Part shown: positions 12,363 to 24,300 of the stretch, in pieces
Layout: every line of letters starts with the position of its first letter
Position numbering within the stretch: position 1 is the stretch's first letter
From: Cordylochernes scorpioides
Taxonomy: Eukaryota; Arthropoda; Arachnida; Pseudoscorpiones; Chernetidae
Reading direction: 5' to 3'
DNA length: 64,000 bases
NCBI GenBank assembly: GCA_030710605.1
Contig: CP092876.1
Span: 63,984,115-64,048,114 of the forward strand
Translations under genes and position numbers: made by a program
Notes under the pieces: model-generated
What the model was told of the DNA's origin: nothing
What the model saw: the letters and a program-made list of their open reading frames with translations, nothing else
The model's database searches: none

Positions 12363-13149
12363 CTAATATAGATAGATGCTTATACAGTTGCGACACAAGG
12401 AGTATCTTTTATTTACATCGAGGCTATCTTTCGGGCTAATATGCCCTCCAATAAAGAACTTTTAGGACAAAAATTTGCCTTTTTAAATATCAATAAAAGA
12501 TACTCTTTGTGCAAGCTATTTCTTGAGTGTTATTACTATATTGATTATACTCTCTCTCTCTCTTTCTAACATTTATCATTATTTACTTCAGACAGAGGAG
12601 TTGAGATTAATTATTTTTATTTTCGAGCCATCTTGGAATTTTAAAAAAGAATGTCTCTGATGAAATAAGCATCATTGGTAGCAAAGGAAACATTTTTCGT
12701 GGTGAAGAAGGGAAATTGTTCATTGAACACAAACCTTTCCAGTACATTGCATGGATAGACATCACAGTATTGTAGTGGAAGCTTCTTTGATAGAAAGATA
12801 GACTCTAACGAGATAGATGAAATTTTGCTTTATTAGACTATCATTAATATAAGCTTTCGAAACTCAGAGTTATTCGTCTTATGCAACTAATATTTATTGT
12901 CAATAAACCGCTCTCCTCATTATGTCCACCCTATCGAAGAACTGAGAAAGCTCCTGTTTTAAAACTAAAATGTACCATGAGCGAGTATCTCTTTGTGAAT
13001 CTGACATATCAAACCTCCTATTAGAGGCCAGAAGTAGCCGTGGTCTCTCAGGAAAGATTCCACTGTACAGCAGAAACATGTTTCTGTACCCTGTTCTTTA
13101 TTTACACTACAGAGAACCTGTCATCCTGTTCTTTATTTTTGAAACACTA

Positions 13150-13430
13150 GTAGCACCTTATCGTTATCTTGTCTATATTGTAGCTATTTGGAACAATATG
13201 AATTACCATTGTATCCTTTTATGTATTTTGACTATTTGAAACAATAGAAAATGTCATTGGTAGTTTTTTTTTTTTATATTTGTTTAGACAATTTGAAACA
13301 ATATAAAATGTCGTTGGTATCCTATTCTGTGTTTTAACTATTTGATATAATAGTAAATGTTATTAACATCCAATTCAGTGTGTTTTGACTATTTGAAACA
13401 AATGTTGTGCTGTTCTATGTTTTGACTATC
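13150..13430. repeat. Degenerate tandem repeat of about 50-65 bp
   Basis: Repeated phrases ATTTGAAACAATA, AAAATGTTATTGGTA and CCAATTCTGT recur four to five times with drift. Single related units appear at about 14200-14255 and 14425-14490, on either side of a family-A MITE, so the MITE inserted into this array. Confidence 0.6.
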
Positions 13431-13439
13431 TATTTTCTA

Positions 13440-14190
13440 TATACATAGAAGTCAATGTGTATTATGTATGTATGTATATATGTTTGTCGGCTATACACGT
13501 CCTCAATACGCAACTAATCTGGCTGAAATTTTAACAGCATTTAGAGTTGAGAATCTGGAAAACCTATAATCAAATTTTCAAGCCTCTATCTCGAATATTA
13601 TCGAATAATTTTTTTAAAAATTTGCCAATTTCACTCGCAACCAGCGCCCCCTTGTGGCAACTGAGAGAATTACGTCAAGGAAGTGTGCAGTGACTGAAGT
13701 CGGAATTAGATTTCGGTTTTGGCAGGAATCATGCTGCACCTTCAAGACAAGAGGATTTAGTAAAACAAATTTCAAATATTGGAAAACTTCACATTTTTAT
13801 ATTTTAAGGCAACATCTTAAAGTATTTTTAAGGCAATTTAAGTAATTTTTAAGGCAACATCTTATTAATAATATTTTATAGTTACACATAGTTTAAAAAT
13901 TTACTATCTATTTAAAACAAAATTTATATTTATGCTATTTCTTATTTTGTTGTCAAATTCTGAATTGTATTAGTATATTTTAGAATGCTTGACATTAATT
14001 TTTTGTTTGTATTATATACCATAAAGTGTTTATTTCAAGCATTATTCGTAGGAAAAAAAAATTTCACTTGGGGAAATCCCGGGTGAAGCCGGGTCATAAT
14101 TATAACGGATAGTATTTGAATTTTAAAAAATTTTATGCATACGCATTCGGGGGGAAATGCTCTCGGTTAAAACTCGGGCGTTACCCTGGG
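13440..14190 (-). repeat. Dispersed repeat family E, inverted copy
   Basis: Read on the - strand, it contains the GGGTAACGCCCGAGTTTTAACC-like block at the 14190 end and the GACGTGTATAGCCGAC block at the 13440 end, with a phrase about insect-repeat-like CAGATTAGTTGCGTATTG between. The same order occurs on the + strand at 27765-28140. Shorter relatives of the first block are at 28283, 37028 and 41960. Element class not recognised. Confidence 0.55.
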
Positions 14191-14259
14191 GTCATTTGAT
14201 TAGTTTGAAATAATATAAAATGTTATTGGTATACGGTTCTGTATTTTGACATTTGAATA

Positions 14260-14414
14260 CAGTAAAACCTCCACGAGAGGACACCCGCACTAGAGGATAC
14301 CTCTCTGTAAAGGAAATTTGGAAAATTACCATTTTTACTATTTATCAACTCTCCAGTAAGAGGACACATCTCCCTAAAGGACTCTTTGGCTCTACAATTA
14401 TGTGTCCTTTACTG
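14260..14414 (+). repeat. Family-A MITE (TIR CAGTAGAACCTCC)
   Basis: About 155 bp between TA dinucleotides, starting CAGTAAAACCTCC. Shared interior phrases of the family are GAGAGGACAC, ATTACCATTTTTACTATT and CCTAAAGGACACTTTGGCTCTGCAATTAGGTGTCC. At least 13 copies lie in this window. Confidence 0.8.
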
Positions 14415-14767
14415 TATTACAAAAGTTGTCATGTTGGTATCCAATTCTGTATTTTATTTATTTGAAAAATAATAGAAAATCTTATTAGTTATTTTTAATA
14501 TTCTCAATGTTATAGATCTTTTTTTAAAAAAAAGAACTATTTTAGTAACACATTACGCATTATAAAAGCTTGAAATTTGATGAACATTAAAGTTGTATAA
14601 GGTACTATATTTATTAAAAATGCATACATGTTTTAAAATAACACTAAATATTTAGGTTGAATGCAAAAAATCCCGACACACAATAAGAGCGAATAATAAT
14701 TGTAATAGATTTTTTTATAATATCCTAGAGAGGGTCCAGGGGGTTACTGAAATAATATTCCAATGAA

Positions 14768-14920
14768 TATATATCTCCCTGTAAAGGACACCTAATTGCA
14801 GAGCCAAAGTGTCCTCTTACCAGAGAGTTTCTAAATAGTAAAAATGGATTATTTTGCAAAACCTACCCTTTGTAGAGAGATGTCCTTTAGCGATTGTGTC
14901 CTCTCATGGAGGTTCTACTG
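14768..14920 (-). repeat. Family-A MITE, left terminus degraded
   Basis: Opposite orientation to the copy at 14260. The right end GGAGGTTCTACTG is intact and followed by TA; the other end begins only at CTCCCTGTAAAGG. Confidence 0.75.
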
Positions 14921-15439
14921 TATTTTAATCATATATTATTTTGAAAGGTTGTATAAGGATTATTTTAAGTGGCAGATGACAATAAAAAAACGTCATCTCT
15001 TTTTAAACTTTGATCATTTTAATATTGTTTTATGTGAAGTTTATCTGTGTAGTTTTGGATAATAAATATTTTAGTGAAACATAATAAATTGCTAATAATT
15101 TTGTCATATCGATTCACATTAGGTAGATAGGGAGTTCAAAACTATTAGAAAGGCATCTAAGTTTCACACGTAACTTCAATACTTATCTTTATTAAGTTCA
15201 AACTTAAATGACTTAGAACTGGCTGTCATTCTATAGACTCGTTGAACAGAGCATTTGTCTAATGAAGGTATGAACTTAATATGTTTCTGCTCTTCGTTAC
15301 CTAGACTTATTTCTTGTCTAATTGTATAGTTTTCTATACTTTTATTTACTCCATGTGTATTTCTTGTCTACTCCTTGTTACTATGTGTTGTTTGTAGGCA
15401 TTATTTGTGTAACAAATTTTCGTGATACATTTAGAGATT

Positions 15440-15615
15440 CAATAAAACCTCCATGAGAGGGCACTCGCGCTAGAGGACACCTCTCTGAAAATGGACAGTT
15501 TTTATTTGTAAAATTATCATTTTTACTATTTAGAAACTCTCCGGTAAGAGTTCATCTCTCCCTAAAAGACACTTTGGCTCTGCAATTAGGTGTTCTTTAC
15601 AGGGAGATTCTACTG
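15440..15615 (+). repeat. Family-A MITE
   Basis: Complete copy, CAATAAAACCTCC to GATTCTACTG, followed by TA. Confidence 0.8.
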
Positions 15616-16120
15616 TATAACGTTTTATGGTCGGTTGGTCATGGCAAGAGCATATACCGGGCTAAAGTGAACTAACTACTCTATATATTTTCTACCAATG
15701 GCGGACAGTCAATTCGGACGTTCAGTAATACCAGACTGGGAAAATCTTCGCCAAAACTAAGCCAATCACTTTCTCACTTGGTACTGCACAACCTCTTGTC
15801 ATAAACTTCCCAAAAGCAAGGAAAACTCTGGTTACTCCTAAAGTTGGTCGTTCAACGGAGGTTAGATCAAGACAAGTCATTTACGATTTTACACCAAAGT
15901 GGTCTCTCTAGGAAGATTTTCCTATATTGGACTAGAGCGTTACTGATCGTCTCCTGGTAGCGGTATCTTCTCGAGGTTTTATGCTTCTATTGCTAAGTCA
16001 GAATTTTCTTATATCTGTGTGCTTTGAATTCACCAAATATTTTTCTACTTTTATGAAGGAGTTTGAAAAAATATATATTATAAACTTTATTATAAAGACC
16101 AATTGATTCAATTCAGAATA

Positions 16121-16270
16121 CCGTAAAACCTCCATGAGAGGACACCTCTCTACAAAGGACAGTTATTATTGTCAAAATTACCATTTAGCAACTCTCCGGG
16201 AAAAGTACAGTTCTCCATAAAGGACAATTTTGCTCTGCAACTAGGTGTCCTTTACAGAGAGGTTTTATTG
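16121..16270 (+). repeat. Family-A MITE
   Basis: Complete but diverged copy, CCGTAAAACCTCC to GAGGTTTTATTG, with TA on both sides. Confidence 0.75.
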
Positions 16271-16584
16271 TATACCGTGATAAATTAATCCAACTAATAG
16301 TGTTGATGAAAAAAGGACAGTTCTTCTCCAGAAATTGTCCATAAATTCCATCCTCGGCTTTGCTCTACCTAATATTTCTTCCATACCTCTCTCCAATAAA
16401 CAATATAGACATTCTCTTTAGAAGTTGGATTAGTTTAGTTTAAAGTCATTTTGGCTATAAAAGGGTATTCGGTCACCCATCAGAACGATAGCTATACTGG
16501 AAAATCTCACTATTTCCATTAATAGATGTAAATAAAATAGATATGCACATTTAGTTACATACCAACATGAAAACGTTTGTAATA

Positions 16585-16745
16585 CAGTAAAACCTCCCTG
16601 TAAAGAACACCTAATTGCAGAGCCAAAGTGTCTTTTAGGGAAAGGTGTCCTCTTACCGGAGAGTTGTTAAATAGTAAAAATGGTAATTTTGTAAATGAGA
16701 TCTGTCCTTTGTAGAGAGGCGTCCGCTAAAGGAATTTTCAACGGT
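16585..16745 (-). repeat. Family-A MITE
   Basis: Inverted copy starting CAGTAAAACCTCCCTG. The distal terminus is degraded (GGAATTTTCAACGGTA). Confidence 0.7.
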
Positions 16746-17967
16746 ATCAAAAGTGCTTATGAATATCTAAACTATGTGTGTGTGTTGTGTTATCGTCTGT
16801 TACATAAAAAACATCAGTTACTGCCTGATTAGAAAAGGTAACATTACATATCAATGCATTTTTCACTTCCCAGGCTTATATCCCAGTAAGCATGTCACAC
16901 CATACTGTTGGCTTCTGACAGATTGCGGCCAATCTTCCCCATTTAGTTTGATCTTCAACACAGCTATTCTAGATATCGGCTAAATTGGTTTCAGAAGCTC
17001 AAGAAAATGTATTTTTATATATAAAATAAAACGTGTATAAATACGATTCCCCCACACAAAAAAAAATCCCAATATTGTAACAAAATATATAATATACAAG
17101 TAATTGCATAGCAACTTGTAGTATGTAAAAATAATTTTTATAGTAGCGCTTATAGTATAAGCGCGGTCAGGGTATGCTTTTTTTAATGTGTGTTTATATT
17201 ATAATATTTATTAACAGATTTAATTGTTTTATTCATTACTTTTTGTTCCTTTTTAAACTTCCCTCTTTCTCTTTTTCTGTAATTTTATAAATTATAATTT
17301 TTAACATTATATTAATTTCCTTGTCACTATATCAGGTTTGTGTATTTCCTAATTTTCCACTTAACAATATTATAACAAATTTAAGTAATAAGAAAAAGGC
17401 ATATATCCTGATTGTAAAACTATAAGTTACTAAAGGTAAAAAGAAAAGCCTTTCTCTTAATTTATCAACCTGAAACCCAGTACAATTTGACTTTTGTACT
17501 CTTTTAAAATTTAGATATCCTTCAAATTGCTAAAAATTACAATAAGGTATAATATATGAAAAATTATGAAAAATAATAGAAAAAAATAAGAAGGTCAGGT
17601 GTTGATATTAAAAATAAAAAAGACATATCCTGACCAGGAGCACATGTGCTTTACATATAAGGTTATAAGAGTAATTGCACCTTAAAAATATTTGCAAAAA
17701 AAGTCAACATCAATAATGTTCCTTAATGAATATAGAAACCTCTGAGAAAAGGCTGTCCAATGATTGTAAAATTATTTTTTTGTAAACCCAATCACATAAT
17801 TCCCTCTTTTATGTATCGTGAGATTTTTATCCATTTTCTTTTCTTCACAGATGTATTTCTACGATAGATTTGAGAAATGGTCTAAATATTGTGAGAATTT
17901 AGCCATTTGTGTGCGTTTCTCTTTCCACAGATGTAGTTCAAAAGATAGTTAGAGGAAGGATCTAGAG

Positions 17968-18297
17968 CAGTGATTCTCAACCTTTTTTTTGTTGCGGCAC
18001 TATTTTAAAGATTTGAAAATTTGGCGGCACAATTTTAGAATTTCGCGGCACACTTTTGCTAACTTGAATGCAAGAAAATTCAAATTATGTATCAATATTT
18101 CTATGCAAAATATAAGTAATATACATCTCTAACATTCAATTTGCTAATTTCGTTATTTTAAAAAGTAAAAAAATGAAAAAGAAAAAAAGAAAAACCAATA
18201 CAAACGTGAACATAATCATATGACTAAAATTCGGCGGCACATTTTTAGAATTTCGCGGCACACAAAATTACCGCGGCACAGTGGTTGAGAATCACTG
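17968..18297. mobile_element. Non-autonomous hAT element (MITE)
   Basis: A 330-bp element with inverted ends CAGTGATTCTCAACC and GGTTGAGAATCACTG. It is flanked by an 8-bp target duplication with one mismatch (ATCTAGAG at 17960-17967, ATCTAGAT at 18298-18305), the hAT signature. GCGGCAC is repeated near both ends. No coding capacity. It sits about 50 bases upstream of the first WDR33 coding exon, so it is in the intron or 5' region. Confidence 0.92.
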
Positions 18298-18351
18298 ATC
18301 TAGATGTTAGGAATGTGGCCATAGTCTCACAATCAGTATTGTATGTGCAGG

Positions 18352-21300
18352 ATGAAATATCAACAGAACATCTCCAGCGACTTGACACATGTGAGCAGAG
18401 TCGAAAACGCTTACGTGTACCAGGCAGAGTTTGACGGCAAGCGACTGCGGAAAGCTGTACAGCGGAAGACAGTAGATTACTTCGATTCCATCAGCAAGCA
18501 TCTGGATGTAAGTGTAGAGTTAGTTTCCAGTACTGTACGATGTCTGACAGAGTGCTGTGTAGGACCGTATCTACAGAAAGAGCCATCACGTTAGAGCAGC
18601 CATCCAGCCAGATGTGGGCTACAGCCTAAAGGTAAGATTCTTTACACACTCACAATATCATATACAGCACTGAAATAATGTCAAATATTCCAGTGAACAA
18701 ACAATCAAAGATTAAGCCTAGAGGAAAGAAATACTTCACAATGTGTATTTGGCATATTCTGAATGCTACTCCTGGGTCGAAGTGTATTTCATTTAAATTC
18801 ACAAGTATAGATTTAAGTACAGTAAAACCCCTTACTAAAACGAACCGTAGAGATGAATAACCTTCCCTTAAAACGAATCTATAATAATTCCCCATATATT
18901 ATTTATATGATATACAGTAGAACCTCCATGAGAGGACACTCGCGCTAGAGGACATCTCTACAATGGAAAGTTTTCATTTGCAAAATTACCATTTTTACTA
19001 TTTTGTAACTTTCCAGTAAGAGGACACCTCGTCCTAAAGGACACTTTGGCCCTGCAATTAGGTGTCGTTTACAGGGAGGTTCTACTGTATCTTTACCAAG
19101 GCTATATAGTAAACAAAAACACATCAGTCCCATTGAGGTTTGTAAGAGTGAGGCTTTACAATACTTTTCCTCGATATACCTTCCACAAATGTTTTAATCA
19201 AATATAGGTCTAAGTTACTCTTTGGGTGGTTTCTCATAGGAGATTAGGTTATGCCGTGTTTATCTTTTTTTTTACTATTATTTTACAAAGGTTTCCCCTC
19301 ATCCGAATGGTCCTTGATGAAGTACAACTGTATATATATGTGCAATCTAAGTTTATATATATAAAGAGTGTATTGTGTGTGTTCCAGATGTTGCCCCCCA
19401 TGGGCATGCTCGACAACCCAGCGAACGCCGTCACAACCAAGTTTGTGCGGGCATCTACCAACAAGAAGAAGAGTGCCATCTACTCTGTGTCGGTAAGTCA
19501 CTAGATTTAACATTTCCTCAGTCTAATTATCAAACCTGACAAATCCTACCATTTATGTAAGCACCAACAGACCTGTCGATAGCACAATTTGCTTATTTGA
19601 TCTTGTTTCTTGCATTTAAACTGCAAAACAATTTTTTCCTCCTTTATTTTTTTATTCCCTCATCATCATAATTTTCATAAAAACTATCTCCATCTTAAAA
19701 GTGATCAATATTGCCATATCATCACCAATATTGGTATCGTTATTATCATCCTTTTTATTTTCCAAGTATGTGTCAAAAAGGGGGTAAAATAGATTTCGAT
19801 TTATTTTTTAAGTCACCTGTACCTATTTGGTAATTGTCCCTAATATTTCTTGAAAAAAGAGATACTTCGGCCAGTATAAATCTTTTTATTACATCGACGT
19901 TTCGACAAAAAGCTTTTGTCCTCGTCCGGAGCAAATAAAAATTAAAACATAGAGCAAGGCGCTAAAAATATGCGCCTAATATGCTTTATTAGACAACATC
20001 TAGTTACCTCTGGTGAGATTACTCACACAAGGAGCGCCCGCGGAAAGTAACTGTCAAGAATTTTGCCCCATTCTATTTTATTCACGTCTTAAAAATATTA
20101 TTTAGATTAAAAAATTCTTGCCATCGTATCGCAATGGCGTTAAAATATTGAACTGCTTGAAACAGAAGTATTTTCCCGTGAGGTAGTGGCTAACAGACAG
20201 ATGTTGGTTACAGTGGACACCAGAGGGTCGCCGTCTCATCACCGGAGCCTGCAGCGGGGAGTTCACCCTCTGGAATGGCCTGACCTTCAACTTTGAAACT
20301 ATTCTCCAGGTAACAGAATACGCCATCTATATATAGGAAATGAAACTATTTAGCGCCATTTTTTCAAAAAGTAAAACAACTTTTTGCTATCCTTACTGCG
20401 ATCAAAAGTATTAGAACAACCTTTTTTTTATCTTTGGATGCTCCCTATATACACTAAATACTGCATCGCCCCTCAAATATCATGAGACCTCCTTATAAAA
20501 ATATGTGACTTATGCAATGTGTGTTCTCCAGGCTCATATGGTTGCCGTGCGGTGCATGGAGTGGAGCCACAACGACAAGTGGATGGTGAGCGGAGACGAG
20601 AAAGGTTTCATCAAGTACTGGCATCCCAACATGAGCAGTGTCAAGGCCTTCCAAGGACACCAGGACGAACCTGTCAGAGGGATAAGGTAACTACTCCAGT
20701 CAATCTGTCCTACAATAGCACGTAGAGTATATAACTTTTAGTTCTTCTTCAATCTTATTCTGAACGTTTGAAAAATTTTCAGTAGAAGTATTAACTACCC
20801 AAATGTTTGCATCTATTTTATGTGATTTTTACTTTAAAACTGTGTCAACACGAGAGAATGAAACAAATATGATCATCACTATCATTAAAACATTTGGAAC
20901 ATTCCAAATTTATCAAAATATTTTATGATACCAAAATAAATACATATTTAAATGGCCCCTCTTTCAAAGTTAAAAACCAATTAATGTTTCTTCTTTATGA
21001 GAGATGTGAGAAACAACTAAATTCGTGTAAATTTCCCTTATATCATAGAAACTACTATATTTACGTTGTCCTCAGCACAATTTCATTACTTGAGTTAACA
21101 CTTGAAAGATTCAAATAAAATTAGAAAAAAAAAATGTAATACATATATTCTAAAATTAGAATTTTAAATGGTTATCTATAGTACTGTTATATCTTCGTTG
21201 ATGGGTTCAAACAATTTGTGAAGTATTTGTGCTAAAATTGATAATTCACGAAAGGCTATAAATTAGGCCTTTATATAGAATTTTTTAAATCGTTACTGCC

Positions 21301-24300
21301 TCGAGAATTAATCATTTGAACCCATCAATTAAGAAATATATGATATCTCTAATACAATATACAGTTAAACCTGTCTATAGTGCCCCCTCTAAATAGCGCC
21401 TCCCTCTCTATAGCGCCCGATTTTAAATACATAGTACGATGCGATTTACATTAAAAATTGACCTGTCTATAGCACCCCTACTCTATAGCATTCTATTTTG
21501 GTTTAACTGTATTTTTGTCTCTAATCTGATATTGTTTGTGACAGCTTTAGTCCGAGCGACGAGAAGTTCGCCACCTGTTCTTATGATGGCCTTATCAAAA
21601 TCTGGAACTTTGTCGATGCCGAGATGGAGAACAAACTTGATGGTAAGTTCATCGCGTTCTCTCTTTGGACTTTTTAGCACCATCGCTGACTTGGCGTCTG
21701 CTTCTTTAGTGTCTTTTTGTTCTTGTTACCGAGCTTTTTCAAGCTTTTGCAACACTTCCTACATCCATTTTTGAGCTCGAAAACCATACACTTTGGTTAG
21801 TAGCTCGTGAAACCACATTCTCTCTTATTACTCGCTGATAAATCGTCTCATTATCTAAAAGTGGATTTTATCCCACAAATGGATTAGTACAAACTATGTA
21901 ATTTGCTTCTAATTATGAAGAAGCATATCACTCATCAATAGGGGCCGGATTCCGGTTGATTCCACACACACACACACACATACGTATTTCTGTTAAGTCT
22001 ATGTGGCCTAGCCTCGATTGGGCTAGGGGACTATGGATTTTGGTCTGAATGCGCGATCTATTCCAAAAAATGCCTCAAATCAATAATGCGTGTACAACAG
22101 TTCAAAATTTTCAGCTTCATTTAAAATTTTGACTAAACGAAAAAGATATTTCATGTTCAGAATTTTTTTATTTTTGTAAAAATAAGTAGTTAAAACATGA
22201 AAATCGACATTTTAGCTCGTACCTTTTATATAATAGATTAAATGTCATATATCAAAAACATTTTAACAACCCGAAATTATTTTTATTTGGGTTTTAAAAC
22301 TAATTTACATACCTATTTTGATGTCATTTATTCGCCCGTAAAAAGGGATTGTGAATAGATTTGTCAAATGGTTGTGATGTTCACAGGACACGGAGCGGGC
22401 GTGAACAGCGTGGACTGGCACCCTCAGAAAGGTCTCGTGGTGTCGGGCAGCAAGGACAACCAGCAGCCGGTGAAGTTGTGGGATCCCCGTAACGGCCAGA
22501 ACCTGACCACCATGTAAGTTGACCTGTTGTCACACTGAGGAATGGCCGCTGACTTCTTGTGTCCAGATATGCCCATAAGGGATCCGTGATGGAGACCAAG
22601 TGGAACCAAAACGGCAACTGGCTTCTAACAGCTTCCCGAGATAATTTAATCAAGATTTTTGACCTAAGGAGCCTCAAAAAAGAATTCCAAGTGTTCAAAG
22701 GTCATACGAAAGATGTTTTCAGTAAGTAGTTTGTTTTCCCTTCTGTGTTCCGTTGTTAATGACCTGTGGGCCTCAGGCGTCTCATGGCATCCCGTCCACG
22801 AGACTCTCTTCGCCAGCGGGGGAGTCGATGGTTCGATCAAGTTCTGGAATGTAGGGTAAGTAGCAGCCTTTTCCTAACTTCTATATATTTAGTCGATATC
22901 CTGATAAACAAGTTATTCCACACATGCATCTTCAATTTAATCAATGCCCAGCTGTTGCTTGCATCATTTCCAACTGAAACACTTCTAAATAACCATTCTT
23001 TCGAAGATATAATTTCTATTGAAAATAGAGCAATCCATAGATAAATCTTTAAATAAAAAGGCATATATTGGATAAATGATATTTTGATCCAATATATGCC
23101 TTTTTAATTAAATATAATTTCTTGATTTACCAATCGCTGTCAAATTTTCTCCATATTTTGAAATTGCATAATAACCCCTAATTGGCATAGGGGTGATTTT
23201 CGCCAGTATTATAGTTTATATTTTCAACTATTTCCCTCAATATACTTATTTTTCTTCACAATTATTCTCCCATTGCTTCTTTAAAACATTCAATTTTCCA
23301 TCAAAATGGAATATTCAAGAAAACGTAAATGATAGTTTGTACTATAAAAGAGAGTCTACCCGATTTAATGGTATCTTTAGTTGGTTCGCCTAGATCGTGA
23401 AATAAAATGAGAATCTTTACTTTTAAGAATATTTCAATACACATAAAACTTGTAGTTATTGCTCTTAAGGGATATTTTGAAAATATTGACGGAACTTATA
23501 TTGCGATGCACTCAAGGAGCACGCTCGTCTTTCAATGGTGACATGACTGTTGTCTTTCAATGCTCTCTCCTCCCTACCACAATTTTCCAACAGCCTAGTC
23601 ACAATAGATCAGCTGTCTTGATATGGTCGAACTGTGTCGCCTGTCATTACTGTAGTAGTCCAGAATCCTAATCAAGAATTGAAAGATGTGATGCTGGTTA
23701 AATTCTGCCTTTGAAGCTGAAAGCTATCAATAGATTCTCTCCCAAATGTGGGATACTTGAAATACTGTAATAAAATGTCTATGATATCTTGTAGTTGTTA
23801 CTGACTTGTGCTGTGGCGTGAAGGACAAAGGAGGAGGTTGGAGGCATAGAGAAGGCCCATGACAACTGCGTGTGGTCCATGTCCTGGCATCCACTCGGCC
23901 ACATCTTGACTTCTGGCTCCAACGACCAGACCACGTAGGTTCATCACACATCCATCTCTTTCGCAAACTTAACCCACAATTTGTGCTACAGAAAATTTTG
24001 GACACGCAACCGACCCGGTGATGAAATGACGGACAGGTACAATTACGATTTGCTTCCAAAAGACAAGAATACCCCTTCCTTATATCAACCTGAAGAAATT
24101 ATTGACGAGTTTGAAGATTCAATTATGGAGACCTCAGGCACTTACATTCCTGGACTTAACCAGGTAGACTCGTTCCAAAATGGTAAGTTTGGAAAGTGCA
24201 GTGGCCGATCTGTCAGATTACTAACCGTTTATGCTAGCAGATCATTCAAGCAATTCTGGGCTTGACAAGTCTGAAGATTTGAGCACGGAGACCTCAGACA

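Larger units (their letters stand above)
12363..17959. other. Gene-poor region upstream of WDR33 copy A
   Basis: No supported exon. It holds a degenerate tandem repeat (13150-13430), an inverted dispersed repeat (13440-14190) and five family-A MITEs within 2.5 kb (14260-16745). The 5' untranslated exon and promoter of WDR33 copy A should lie here or in 17.0-18.3 kb, but I cannot identify them. Confidence 0.5.

Noticed and set aside
12613-12776. Short + frame with IIGSKGNIFRGEEGKLFIEH
   Set aside because: Coding-like composition, but no good donor at its end, no family match and an in-frame stop; left as unsupported.
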